From Anas platyrhynchos (Eukaryota; Chordata; Aves; Anseriformes; Anatidae): a stretch of 64,000 nucleotides of DNA. A program made the translations under genes and the position numbers. Below, piece by piece: positions 45,242 to 58,084 of the stretch. The stretch's first letter is position 1, and every line of letters starts with the position of its first letter. The notes beneath the pieces were generated by a model. That model was not told the origin of the DNA and searched no databases. It saw only the letters and a list, made by a program, of their open reading frames with translations. The stretch is taken from positions 195,607,501-195,671,500 of the forward strand of contig NC_092587.1 in assembly GCF_047663525.1 (NCBI RefSeq). Direction: 5' to 3'.

Positions 45242-46974
45242 TGTTTTATGTAAATATAAATGTGTGTACAGAGGAATCTGAATCAGAGATCAAAGTGGCT
45301 AGTGCAGTGCTTGAAGCAGCATCAAGAGCTAGCTAATTCATGGACAGTGAGTATTGGCTTTAGATAACCTTTGTAGCTCGTCTGTGAGGTGTAGAGTTCT
45401 GTTAGTGCTGCTCATGCCAAACACATCCTGAACAAAAAAATAAATGTTTTTTGTTTGGTTGTTTTTTTTCGACACTAAAGTTTAGCAGTTTGTTTACATA
45501 TCTCTCTATTTGGCACCATGCTATAATTTTAAGTCCATGGCAGGCATTGTACCCCCAATGTAACATTTTTAATTAGTGATATACACTCAAATTTAAACAT
45601 ATATTCCCCACTGTCTGATTTAATTACTTAGTTTTAAATTACGGTTGCTCTTCTTAATGAACTGCAAGGTTCTTATCCCCTGGTAAAGACAGACAACGTG
45701 AAAAGAGTAGCCAGAACTAATGATCTTGAAATGGAGAGTGGGTATGTTGTCAGAGGGAGGGTGTTTTAACGTTTTTGGGTAGATTTTGATTCTAAATTAC
45801 ATCAGTTTAGTTTTAACTCTGCTCCTAATGGACATCAGTCATGTTTAGAAATTTCTATTAACCATAACCTAGTGTATACCCCAAGGTCTCTGTTCAGGGA
45901 GGTGAGTTACAACTCAGCGTAAAGTGAAGTAGACTTACATGAGTAAAAGGTTTAGTTCAGCTCTGGGTACTGACTGGTAGCTCAGTAAGTTTAACTGTAG
46001 AGTAAGCTATGCGCCTTTTAATAAAAGAACTGAAATCTAAAGTTACTTGGCTGTCCACCTATGAACTCAACTGTGAACGCCTTTTCAGTAGTTCAAACAA
46101 GTTCCAGCAGTGACAGGCTAGCGAATGATTTGAAAAATCATGCTAGCTTGTTTCGTATGGTTTACGTGTATTTTTATACACTACAGTCAACTTCGTATGT
46201 TTATAAATTCTCCTTCTTTAAAATTTCTAAACTAGGCTAGAGAAAGCTGCTATCCTTTTGGGATGCTAGTCTTTTTTGGGTTTTAATATACAAATGTATG
46301 ACTTTCGTTAATTCAGAGTAGTATTTTGATACTATTTTTTTCCACGTGAATGGCAACCCGCGTTTGGTGAAATTGGTTTTAAAACATGAAACTGCATAGC
46401 AAATTGAAATATTTAAATTAGAATAACTTCTTGATACCTGTTCAAGCTGCAGTAAGGACACTTTAAAGGAACAAACTGAAATTCTGTGTAAGAAGTAATT
46501 GATTTTATAATCCCAGACAAAAACAAAAACTTTTAGGGGCTTCACAGTATTTGGTTCTAATTAAATACCTGCTCTTTTTGTTCCGTAACCTCATTTTTAA
46601 ACTTGAATTTTTTAAAGTTCTAAACTAGCCAGCTGAATTCCGATCTTGAAAATGGTGTCCTGGAGCTGTAGGTTATTGACCTAATAAACTGATGTTCTTT
46701 AAACGTGGATCTGCAAGGAGGTTGTTGTAACGTATTGTGCTTTTTAGCCTGTTTCCAGATGTTGATTAGCGTTGACCAGTAATGGCCATTTTGGCTCAAG
46801 TTATTTATGTATTTTAAGCCTGTGAATATTGCGGCCCCCTTTTAGCTAGGATGTCTAAATACGCGTTCTGCAGTGAGGCTCTTCAGCTGTCCACTTGTAT
46901 AGACTATTGAAATACTGTACTGGCACACATCTGACTGTTGACATTTTGTACCTTTTCTAAATCCGATGTTTCAC

Positions 46975-46980
46975 AATAAA
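46975..46980 (+). promoter_or_regulatory. FAM76B: FAM76B distal polyadenylation signal
   Basis: AATAAA about 2.46 kb after the stop, in CACAATAAAATCTTGTC. It would give a long 3'UTR isoform. Support is the hexamer and position only. Confidence 0.45.
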
Positions 46981-47000
46981 ATCTTGTCAAAACATTAATC

Positions 47001-50000
47001 TCTCCTTCTAAAATCATTCATAAATTCGTATTTCATGTTAGTCCTTCACGGTATGTCAATAATTAAGACTGTGGCACAAAAAAAAGACAGAATTTAACAT
47101 TTGCATTTGATACTTAGGGAAGATTATGCACCTTGAGCTGTTTACAAATTATTACAAATTAGAATTTCAAATTAATTTCTTAAGAAAAATTCTGTTTTTC
47201 TACAGCGGGTTCATAATATGTAGAAACCTGTTGTTGAGAAGAAAGAAAAAAATTCAGTGTAGGAAAAAAAAAAGCTTTAACAGACATCCAGTGAAATTGT
47301 GATTCCAGTGAAATAGTGATTTAATAGTCTTTATCAAGCTTTTTATGCGCTTCAAATGAGGAGGGAAGATAAGCATCAGCACTTGTATTTAGAAGTACCT
47401 GAACTGTTGGTCAGTTACCTACAAGATTGTTCTTCCTACATATGTTGTGTATAGGGAGGTGATTGAGACTGGAAGTGAAGCTTACAATTTCTGTGTCCAT
47501 TTTCTTTGTTTAGGGAGAAGTTGGCCGCCCATACACTGTACTCTAAGTCACAGTGGTCCTGGTGTTTAAAGCTTTTGTGCTGTAGTTCATAGTTTTTTTT
47601 TGTATTTTTCTCAGACATCAGTTCCTCTTCCCAAAATCTAGCAGAATGCTTCCCATTTAAGAATTAAAAGTTCAGAACAGGGGAAAAAAAAGTCAAAACA
47701 AGAAATAAGAATCTGTAGCTTTCTGGTCAACACAGTTACCTACAAGGGGGGAATATTTGGGTTTCAGAGCCCTGCTCTTACAGCAGTGTGGATTTTATAT
47801 TAGATATAATAATGAATAATATGCTGTTATAATATTGAATTGTTCTTAGCCAGATCTTAATGCAAATTTGCAGTGGATTTGGTGAAGCCATTTATTTTTA
47901 AAGCTGACAACCAAGCAAAGCCATGTGTGGTATCTAGTTTAGATGTAGTTTCCATGTAACCCATGCTAAACTTGTGTAACTGGCTATTCAACAGACTGCC
48001 TCCCTAGAAGAGATTTGCATCATTAGAAGCAAATTTCTTTAAGAAGTTTTATTTAAAATTGATGTCACCTGTGTGTAAGCACTTAAACTATTCTTGATGG
48101 TCTTCAGTAGTGTTAGAAGCTCTAAATCCACGCTGATCTATTTGAAAGCACTTAAGTTTATGGTTTCAAGCTGTAATCTTAAACTTTTTGAAATGGAGTA
48201 AAAGCTGTTCATGCAATGTTTTGTTGCTTCAAATGAGTTGCTAATCTTCTTTCAGTTGAAAATATTGCAATAGAAAATAAGTTTTCTCATGTTATGTGCG
48301 ATTCCTGTTGCTTTCCACATGGAAGAGGTACTGATAAATAAAATGATGTGTGCTGAATCACACAGAAGTAGTAGGGGGAACCAGGCCAAGGGGATTGTTG
48401 GGGTAGAAGACAGATGTTTGACATGTTCCTGAGGAATGGAGCAGGGTGATAAAAGCTAACAGAAAGAAATCTCTGAGGTGTGTTACTCATTCAGGTGATG
48501 TGCTGAATCACAAGGAAGTTTTCTTCAAGCCACAGGTATCTAAGTATACAGAAATGGCAATCCTTTAAGGTAAAATGCAGCATTGTCTACGGGAGGGTTT
48601 TTGGTTTGTTTTTCTTTTCACAATAGTAGAGAACAAATTCAAGAAGCAAGCAGAGTAAAGAGCTTGAAAATATGAAGATGTGCAATGTAAAATACATCTT
48701 ATAAGAAGTAAGTCATACTGTTTAGGCCTAGATAAAAAAAAAGTAAAACTGTAACAGAGCATTGTACACGTTTACCACAGCTGGGTCATGGTAGAAGATT
48801 CAACATACAACTTGAACCCATTTTGTCCGTCTGATCTTACACATTAGACAGAAATCATCCTTGGATGTAAACAGCAAATGAATCATTGATGTTTTCTCTT
48901 GCTTTAACCCAAACAGAAAGCACGTCTGGATTTGCAGGTTTCCCTGTGAAAACTTTCATTTCAGTGTGCTGGCACTGCTCTAACTGACCTTCTTACTCTG
49001 GGAATTCCTTGTCTCTATTTCTCCTTCTGCTGGGTAAAGGGAATTCTGCATTTTGACTGAATGGAGTTTAAGTACCAAGGATGCTGATGTGCTGAACAAG
49101 CCAGGTGAAAGTAGGGATTTGTGGTTTTGTTTGTTTGTTTGTTTGGAGTGTAGATTTTCCTTCTGTTAAGGTTTTCTTACTTTTAGAGTGCCTATCAAGT
49201 TCCTAAATTTGCAATTGGAAAAGAAGCCTTCCAACCTCTGAAGAATACTAATGGCTGAAGATAAACCTGCATCATCTTCGGGTGCTAAAGGTTGGTTTTA
49301 GAGGCATAAGCAGAAGACTGCTTTTATAGTGACACATTTTTGATTACAGAAGGCTTGTGGAAAAAGAAAAGTCAATTGGACCAACAAAGAGGTCAGAGCT
49401 GCCAAGGTGATTGTACTTTGGGTTGGGTCACAGGAATTTGACGCATTCCTGCTGTGGCTTTTACAGGTATTACAGTTTGCAGCCTGAGCTGATTTTTTAG
49501 CTCCAGATGTAACCCCTCTTTCAGTAGTAACTCATAGCACATTATCTGGAACTGGATGCTGAAGTCCTGGAAATGTTTTCCCTTATTTGAATCAACAGAT
49601 ACATGTTTTGCCTTATTTCAACAAAAGATAAGTACATTCACAGCTTGTCCTTCATCACGTATATCCAGTCAAGTCCTTTCCCTTTTAGGGAAGTTTTGGG
49701 AGCAAGTTGTATTTACAAATGTTTCTTAAGAAACTTTTTAAACTTTCTTAGACAATTCTTTGCATACTGCTGCAGATTTTGCAGAATTGTATGTGTTAAT
49801 TTCCCCTCATGTTTGTATGCTCAAAATTCCACTGCATAAATGATAAAATTATTTCCTGGAATGTGTTTGTTCAGTCATGGTCTGCTGTTGAAAATAGTAT
49901 ATGCCTACATTGATTAAAATTCAACTTATGAAAATTTACTATCAACTAAAAACAAAAAATGTTTACTGCCAGAAAAATGTCTTTTTTCAGGTAGAGATTA

Positions 50001-51424
50001 TTCTGCTTGTTGGATGTGAAGGTAAAAGTGAGGCATTTTCTTTCACCGCTGAAAGTCTGATGTGTTAATCTAGCTGAGTGCACTGAAGCAGCACTAATAG
50101 CTCTCCTACAACCTGGACAGTGCCATAGTTGCACAACACATTACCAAATGCAGCTGGGAACGGTAATTTCAGTAATTCCTTTGGGATCTGCAAGAAGTTG
50201 CTTGCCAGTGACTTGTCTGACTCAGGCTGTGCATCATTCATCAAAGTTATCTTGGTGCAAGATGCCTTTATATCATACAACAATAACATCCACCAAAGGT
50301 TGTGAGTACTCGTTCTTAGTCTTCCTGGAATAGCATGAAGTCATCTTGCTTCAGAAATAGAATAAAATAAATTGCCTTGCAAGATTCGGCTGAAATTTAA
50401 TTTGAGTGCTCCTGGGTTAAAGATCATTCAATCTTTCTTCCTCTAATAACTCTGCTCCAGTTTCTTAGGGTGTGATGAATAGTCCTTTTCCTCGTGTTTT
50501 ACATTAAAAGTAATTATATCCAAGGATTTTAATTTTAAAACAAACCCAACTTCAGATCTTGTTTATCAAAAGTCTGACGGAATGAAACACCTTTCTTCCT
50601 ACATTCTAAGTTTACTAACTGAAGCTAGAGCTAAATAGGAATGACTGCCTACATCAGATTAACCACTAGATGCTGCTTAAACCACACAGTTTCTCAGCAG
50701 AGTTCAGCTGTAAATGCTTTTAGCACACAATCTGGCACTCGCAACGGGTAGCTCTTCCAGTTCAAACAGAATGCTAAAGCTAAAATGGGAATATCCTAAC
50801 TACTGAAGTGGTTGTACTTTGGAATATATGTTAGAAAATATGAAATATATTTTGGAAAAATAATCAGTGATATTCAGTATATTTAACATAGTTTTATATA
50901 TATATATGATACTATATAGTGATTTCTCAGATTGATTTACCTTAAGAAAGAAGCACCCGTGTTTTGTACATCAGGAAGAATATGTTGAAGTCTTACTCAG
51001 TCAATATAGATGAGTGATAAATCCATAGCGTTAGTCAGCGGATCTAGCATCTGAACCACGGATTAATAATGTAAATGATTTACTCATACCGCAGTAAGCA
51101 ATACAAAGGTGAAAAGAATAGACTTTTTACTTGGAAAAATAGGGTTTAAAGCACACTATTTTCCTCTTTATTGGAGTCTGACACACACTCCTGATATGCA
51201 TTTTCCCCTGTTTGAATCAGTAGGTATACATATTTAAAATCTTGTAGCTTTCTAGTGAGAGATGTCTGCTCATCTGCTCATTGTTTAAAGGCAAGATGTC
51301 TTGGGTTCACAAAGACCTAACTCTAGTACAAGAAAACATGTTTTAATTTGTACGTTTTATTGGCATTCTTTGCATTGTAATTATATCTTCTACAAGCAGT
51401 AACAGCACATCTTAAGGAGGAAGA
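47001..51424. other. Intergenic DNA downstream of FAM76B
   Basis: AT-rich sequence with no conserved coding frame or interspersed repeat that I recognise. It holds simple repeats such as (TTTG)n near 49124-49145 and a TA-rich patch near 50894-50925. In other vertebrates a large gene-poor interval separates FAM76B from SESN3, and this fits that interval. Confidence 0.6.
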
Positions 51425-51866
51425 TCAAGGGATATGTGTCTGCAGATGACACAGAACTTGGAAGAGTGGCTGATGTGTCACAGGGTCGTGCTGCCATCCA
51501 GAGGGGCCTCGAGAGGTGGGCTGACAAGAATCGCATGAGGTTCAGCAAGGAGAGGTGCAGATCCTGCCCCTGGGGAGGAACAACCCCAGGCACTGGGACA
51601 TGCTGGGGGCTATCCAGCTGGAAAGCAGCTCTGCAGAAATGGACCTGGGGGTCCTGGTGGACATCAAGTTGAATGTGAGCCAACAGTAGCTGAGCCCTGG
51701 CACAGGCTGCCCAGAGAGGTTGTGGAGTCTCCTCCTTGGAGATCTTCAAAAGCCACCTGGACGTGGTGCTGGGCAGCCTGCTCTGGGAGTCCCTGCTTGG
51801 GCAGGGCTTGGACCAGATGGACCCAGAGGTCCCTTCCAACCCCAACCATTCTGTGATTCTGTGATC
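51425..51866 (+). mobile_element. CR1 LINE fragment with internal deletion
   Basis: The copy starts inside the reverse transcriptase: VSADDTELGRVADVSQG corresponds to the FADD catalytic block of CR1, with the first residue altered to Ser. It continues to DIKLNVSQQ, then jumps after a stop to the C-terminal GTGCPERL-like block and the CR1 3' end, finishing with two copies of ATTCTGTG. The copy is 5'-truncated, internally deleted and frame-broken. Confidence 0.9.
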
Positions 51867-53539
51867 TTGAAACTTAAGTGAGTAAACATATTTTTCTTCA
51901 CTTGAACTATTAAAATACATGACTCTGTTATGAGAAAAAAAAAAAAAAGGCTAAGCAATCTTTTGATGTTTTCAGCTTTTTATTCACTGGGTTCAATTTA
52001 ATAGAACTAAATAATAAAATAAAAATTCACCTGTTAAGCAGCGTTGCATAGTGAAATACTTTAACTGAAAGTAGATGATTGTTATGTAATCACCAAGATA
52101 GTTTGCTGAGCTTGGAAAATAAATTGTTTTGCTTGAAGAAGCATTTCTATAAGCTATTTTTGGAAACAAATGTTAAGTAAACAGAGCAGGGAGCTGTAAC
52201 TTCCCATCTATTTGTTTCCCGTTAATCTGTTGCCAGCATGATATCATTCTTTTACAGCATGGCATAATTTTTTTTATGATTTGAATAAGTCTGTTTGAAA
52301 ATAGGGAAGTATGGTTATCTCGCTATCCAAAACCTTAAAGTCCTTTTCCATTATTTTTTATGGTTAGTAACAGCATTCTAAATAAGTTTGAGGTGAAGGT
52401 TGTATGATGTTAAGACTACATATAGTTTTTGTGGTGTTTTCCCTTTATCCTAAGTCATATATCTTTTAATAAATATGTATGTTTTAAGTGGTGTCTTATG
52501 TGAAATGTCAGTATGTAACATGACAGTGTATGCTCTTTGAACACCTTGGTTTTGACAACAGAGCATTTAGTACATATACCCTGTCTTTTTTTTTTTTTGA
52601 AGTCCTAAGTACTGTATTTTTAGAGAAATTTGTTTTTTGTTGCTTTCTAATCAGGCCTCGTGTTAATTTAAACTTTGCTTATACATCAAAATCACAGATC
52701 ATGCAATAAGAAAAGCATTATTTTGGAACTGATTGATTTTATTATGCATTTTTAGTCTATGCATTTACTGTAATCTATATGTCTAGCCTATACATTCTAT
52801 ACATAGAAGAGCTAACTCGAAGTACAGAGTAGTTCCTCACTTCTTTCTTTGTGGCAGGAGCCCGGAGTCCTGCAGTTCAATGACGAATGTAATTTCCCTT
52901 TAGTTTGTTGTTTTGATAAGAACAGATGCTTTTTTTTTTTTTTTCTGAAAAAAAAAAGTATCTTTCCAACAACACACAGAACATTACTTCTGAGTGAAAA
53001 CACAGGGAAATAGAAATCACAGCAAAAATCAGATAACATCTTAATCCATTTATAGTACTGTCATACTTTCCATTAAATTGAGTAAACTAGGTGATAGTGG
53101 AAAAAAAAAATTAATCCAGATCATTTTGAAAAGCAGTAAATAGAAATTTTATGGTGATTCAGAGTGCACTCAAACTTAGTTCTGCTGTCAAGATTGCTAT
53201 CAGGCTGATAAACAAACATTTGATCTCATAACAAAAAAAAAAAAAAGGCATGTTTTACAAAACAGCAAAATAACATGTTTCCCATGCTTGGGTTGTAGTT
53301 AGGAGCATAGATGTTGATATATTATTTACTGGAATAGTATCAAAGCTTATAAAAACAGTAATTTATCTAGTCTAGAAATATCACTGCTACTTCAGTAGAA
53401 AATGAAAGAGATTTGGGGTAACTGATACAAAATACTCTCGTGGCAGATAAGTTTTCTTTTTAACCTGTATTGAAAATTTGTGTGTACCCTAATTTGTTTC
53501 TTAAATCTTGTGCTGTGATCTCAGCTATATATTATGAGG

Positions 53540-54213
53540 AAAAGGTCCACAAAAAGTCATCTACCTGGTCCTGTGCAAAGCATTGGACACTGTTCCCCCA
53601 TGATATCCTTGTGTCTAAACTGGAGAGACATGGATCTGATGGATGGATCACTTGGTGAGTAAGGAATTGGCTGGATGGTGGCACTCACAGAGTTGTGGTC
53701 AAAGGCTCAATGTCCAGGTGGACAGCACAAGAAGGACATGGAATTATTAGAGCAGGTCCAGAGGAAGGCCAGGAGGATGACTAAAGTGTTGGAGCACCTC
53801 TCTTGTAAATACAGGCTGGGGGATTTGGGGTTGTTCAGCCTGAAGAGAAGGCCCCAGGGAGACCTTACAGCGGCCTGCCAGTACCTAAAGGGGGCTACAG
53901 GAAAGCTGGGGAGGGACTCTGTGTCAGGGGGTGCAGTGATAGGACAAAGGGGAATGGCTTTAACTAAAAAGGGGAAGATTTAGATTAGATATAAGGAGGA
54001 AATTCTTCCCGCAGAGGGCGGTGAGGCCCTGTCCCAGGCTGCCCAGAGAAGCTGTGGATGCCCCATCCCTGGAGGTGCTCAAGGCCAGGCTGGATGGGGC
54101 TTTGGGCAACCTGGTCTGGTGGGAGGTGTCCCTGCCCATGGCAGGGGGTGGAGCTGGGTGGGCTTTAAGGTCCCTTCCAACCCAAACCATTCTGTGGTTC
54201 TATGATTCTACAT
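53540..54213 (+). mobile_element. CR1 LINE fragment with internal deletion
   Basis: The start resembles the RT block KVIYLDLCKAFDTVPHDIL (here KSSTWSCAKHWTLFPHDIL) and continues SKLERHGSDGW. After VVVKGSMSRW it joins directly to the downstream block KKDMELLEQVQRKARRM, so the RT palm including the catalytic Asp motif is missing. The 3' end is intact: ACCATTCTGTGGTTCTATGATTCT. Stops and frameshifts show it is inactive. Confidence 0.9.
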
Positions 54214-57200
54214 TTCTAAATTCTGTTTATTTCACAATCTCTATGAGGGTTCTTTCTTAGTTAATATGTTTATTGGCTTAAAACGTAAAGGCTCTAACAC
54301 TGCCATCCGGGATCGGCATATTCAGAGGTCCTCCTACTGTTTTTTATTCAATTAAATGACTTTGTTGCTACTCAGCACCAATGACTTTATCTCTTTGCAG
54401 TAAGATGTGTTCTTACAGAAGTAAATATGTTAGTCACTGTGCACATGAAAGAAAAAGGACCCTCAGCTCCTCAATATAAAATGCATTTCCATCTTCTTGA
54501 CTCTTGTTCTAGTGCTATTTTTTGCCAACAGTATAAATTCATGGGTTTGGGTGCTGGAACTAGTGAAAGAGCTTTTCCGGCTCTCTGTGAAGGGACTCCA
54601 CTGTCTAGTTCCTCATCTCCCCCACTGAGCTGACCGAGGTCATAGTACCATGGACGGTCCCTCCCGTGTCCACCCGCGGTAGTTCTCCAACAGCCACCAT
54701 GCGTTAGGGCATGATGGAGCATGCGAGAGGTGAGGGAGGGTCAATAGGGATCCTACTGTAGTGATTGGGACAAATTGATGTCCCCATGCTTATCTGGTGG
54801 CAAGAATATGCTCTACAGCAGTGGTTCCCAAAATCAGATCTGGAGCCCCATGGTTGTCATTAAGTAGCTCGGAGCTCATCTGCAAAAGCACGGTGCCTTT
54901 GCAATGTGTCCAGTTATACATCTGTTAGTGAGTGCTTGTAGTGGAGTACACATGGTCTTAATGACTCACAGCAAAACACAGTTACAGAAAAATTGAAACT
55001 ATTCCTTCAGAAAAAGAGTTCCACTTTCTTAAGCATGGGACGGGGTGTTGCTGGGCAGTAAGTCTGGTCTGGATCTTCTCTCTCAATCCCTTCATCTCTT
55101 GAAAGAGTGTTAAAAGGTGTAGAGTTAACCTAACAACACTTATTGGGGTACAGTCAGAGGATGGAAACTCTGGGGGGAACAAATATATGAAGCTCATTTG
55201 AGAAGGAAGGGGCAATCCAGATGGTAGACCCCTGAAGGAAAGAGCAGACTGTTCAAGTTGTGTCTTCATTAGCTAGCTCGAGACCAAGTTGAGATATTTC
55301 AATGTCCAGTTCCACCAAAGGGGACTGATCTGGTCCAGCGCATTCTTAAGGCCATTTGTGCTGCCCACATGAGGAGGACAGTCGGTCTAGGCTTCCCATC
55401 AAGTTACCAGGTTCTTTTAGTGAGCAATTTAGAGTAAAACATGAACTCTCAAATTCGTCCTCTGCCTATTTTGCATCAGTGTGTACATGTCCTAATTCCC
55501 TAACTTAGGAAGTGTGAATGCCCACAGGGTAACTTTTCCAAAAGAGGTCTCAGTTGGACTTATTTATTAAAGCAGAGTGCACATGTAAATTCTAGCCAGA
55601 ATATGCTACTGTGTATTACCTCCTGCATTCCTGCAGGAAATCCTTCTTTCTTTTCACTCATCCAGTCTTTTAAAATGTAATTGCATTCAATGATGCAATT
55701 TCCAGGCAGAGTTCTGTGCCCTGCTGACCATACAATAAGGCTGCTGAACAGACGTATCTGAGTAGCTCTGATTTATGGATATATTGAGAATGTCTGGTTA
55801 CCTGTCTTTACTTTCACTCAATGCAAAGCTAGCTAACAACTACTGGAAACAGTAGCTTGGGTCCTAGTCATGCTTTCTCTTGTTTGTAGACTTGTTTTCT
55901 TCTAAAATCAGGGAGGCTCTTTCCACTCAGCTGCCCTCTGATCAGTCTGTAGATATCAGTAGGATTCTTCTTTGGTTTGAAACCTAAATGGGTGGAATAG
56001 GGAGTGGAGAGTGGTTTGGTTTTGAAGTTGTGGGGTTTTCTTGGTGTTTTTCTTTTCAAACATCTCTTTTCCAAATACATCTGGTCATCCCGTGAAAGGT
56101 CTCTGTTCCCCCGCAGGGAGGGACTGGGATCTGTTGTTGTCTCCAACAAGTAACAGGTTAATGACAGTTCCCACTCAACATTTCCAAAACAATCACCGTG
56201 ATAAGCCTCCTGCAGGACACCTCCCAAGTTAAGGTGCAAGTGGGTGAGTACTGTAAGGGCTAATCTCTCAATGGACAGGCAACAGCTTAGGTAAAAGAGA
56301 AAAATACACATGTAAATCATACCTAAAAGAATTAGCACACCTCTGATTAGTATTTTACACTCAGCAGGAGTGTTTATTAAGCCCAAACCAATCTCAGAGC
56401 TGTAGTGTAGCAAAAAAACTGATAAGGTAACCCCAAATTGAGCAGGAGGACAGGCTAGCTGCTCTGGTGAATGTAGGTAAGAGATTTCATTTCCTGTATG
56501 CCCCAAGCGTACTGTCTCATCGTTAACTCATACTTTTGTTTTCAGTCGAGCTCCTACTGGATGTAAATTGCTAAACTGTTTTCTACTTTGTGCCTTCCAC
56601 TTATCTCTGCAAATCTCCATGATCACATTCTCAACTTCTTTTCAATAATAAAAAAATAAGAAGTGAGCAACCTTTTGTTGCTGATCTGCAGCTGCTGAGT
56701 GCGATGCTATGGTCCCAAATAACACAAATTCGGCATCACTGTATCAGCTAGTAGTCGGGCTTGTGTACTTCAGAGCATTTCTGCTTTCTGCTCTGGGATG
56801 CTAAACATCATATGTGTTTTGCAGTAGTAGCATATTTCCAGCCATCTGTAATTGCCTCCTACTTGCATATGCTTAGTCACTGCATACAAACATACACCTT
56901 CTGCTGAACTTTAGAATTATGCTCCCCTCTAGTAAAGCTCATTATGTTTTTAGCCGTATGGTATTCTACAAAGCCTCTTTTGACAACGTTAGAGCCAAGT
57001 AATCCAGATTTACCGCCAAGGAGGCCAGAGGAGATAATTTAACCAAACCATTATTGTAAGTACTTACTTTCTCATGTGATCTGGTGACATTTTGATAGAA
57101 CTTTTGTTGTTGTCATCAGTTTTGCCAAGTAAATGAAAACACGCTAATATGAAAAAAGTAATGAATTTAATAGTGGTAGAGCCAAAATAGCATCATAGGA

Positions 57201-58084
57201 ATACTCAAAAACAGCACAATTTAATAACAATTTTACTTGCCCCATATTTTTTATTACAGGTCTTATATTAACCTTCATGCTTTTGCCAGCTGAATACTTC
57301 TCAAAATCATGGAGTACTCAAGGGTGCATTTCTCTTTTCCCTCCAGCTACTGGCCTGTAACTCAATAGTTGCCTCTTATTGTCTTGTCTCTGAGTCTGTT
57401 TTTTCCAAAGTGGATTTTTGGGGTGGGAGGTTTGCCTACCTCTGAAATCTTGAGGTTTATGAATACCCAGATTTCTTCTGATTGTCATTTTTTGAGTTCA
57501 TTGACAAGTCTACTGTACAAAGTCTGCCTCCCCTTACCCCACCATTTGAGAATTTAGCCAGATCACAGCTCTCTTTGGCAGTCCCTGTCAACTTAGGGAG
57601 AGGTTATTTGGGTCTGTGATCTTCAGGGTCTGGAAGCCAAGGAAGCATACTGCCCGTGTTCTCCTCCCTCTGCAAATATCAGTCTGCAGGACACTGTAGA
57701 GTGAAGCTAAATACCAGGTTAATGCACTTTGGGAAGCCTCTGTCTTCCAAGCAGATGGCTTCCTAGGATCTGGACCAACACTCACAAGTGGGTCTTTTCA
57801 TCCTGAAGAGAGGACAAATCTAACAATAATTAGTTGTGTTTGGGGGAAGAAGAGCACGTCTTGGAAACTTGACTCACTTCTGGCCAAAGACCGGATCCTG
57901 AAAGAGGAACCAGATACTGAGAGCAAAGATATTCTTTCCATGATCACAGATATTTGAAAATTCCAAAATAGGGAAGACTGTCAGGCTATACCCCGACTTC
58001 AGGATTTTTCGCCCTCAGAGTTTGATAGCACAGAGATTTTTAGAAAAGAGTCCTTTTCCCTAAAATTCCTAAATTCAGGTCAAG
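54214..58084. other. Intergenic DNA between two CR1 copies
   Basis: No conserved gene is recognised. The stretch contains one unusually long open frame on the minus strand (55868-56506), listed separately, and a CAGTGGTTCCCAAA motif near 54819 that recalls hAT-family termini but has no partner that I could find. Confidence 0.55.
55868..56506 (-). other. Unrecognised 212-codon open reading frame
   Basis: This is the longest uninterrupted Met-to-stop frame in the window and lies outside any known gene. The predicted product has a hydrophobic stretch at about residues 53-80 (ILIRGVLILLGMIYMCIFLF and following), then a hydrophilic, basic C-terminal half rich in Lys and Pro (KRKTPRKPHNFKTKPLS). 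I recognise no domain. It could be a chance frame, an old transposable-element remnant, or a lineage-specific gene. No promoter, splice or poly(A) evidence was found, so I do not call it a gene. Confidence 0.15.

Larger units (their letters stand above)
44513..47000 (+). other. FAM76B: FAM76B 3'UTR, longest likely extent
   Basis: AT-rich sequence without conserved frames after the FAM76B stop. AATAAA hexamers occur at 45236-45241, 45439-45444, 46683-46688 and 46975-46980, so several transcript lengths are plausible. The first is followed by a TG-rich element (TGTGTGTACA); the last follows long T-rich, UTR-like sequence. No transcript data support the choice. Confidence 0.55.

Noticed and set aside
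54770..54900. CAGTGGTTCCCAAA motif, like a hAT/Charlie DNA transposon end
   Set aside because: No matching inverted end, no 8-bp target duplication and no transposase remnant were found, so a short chance match is as likely.
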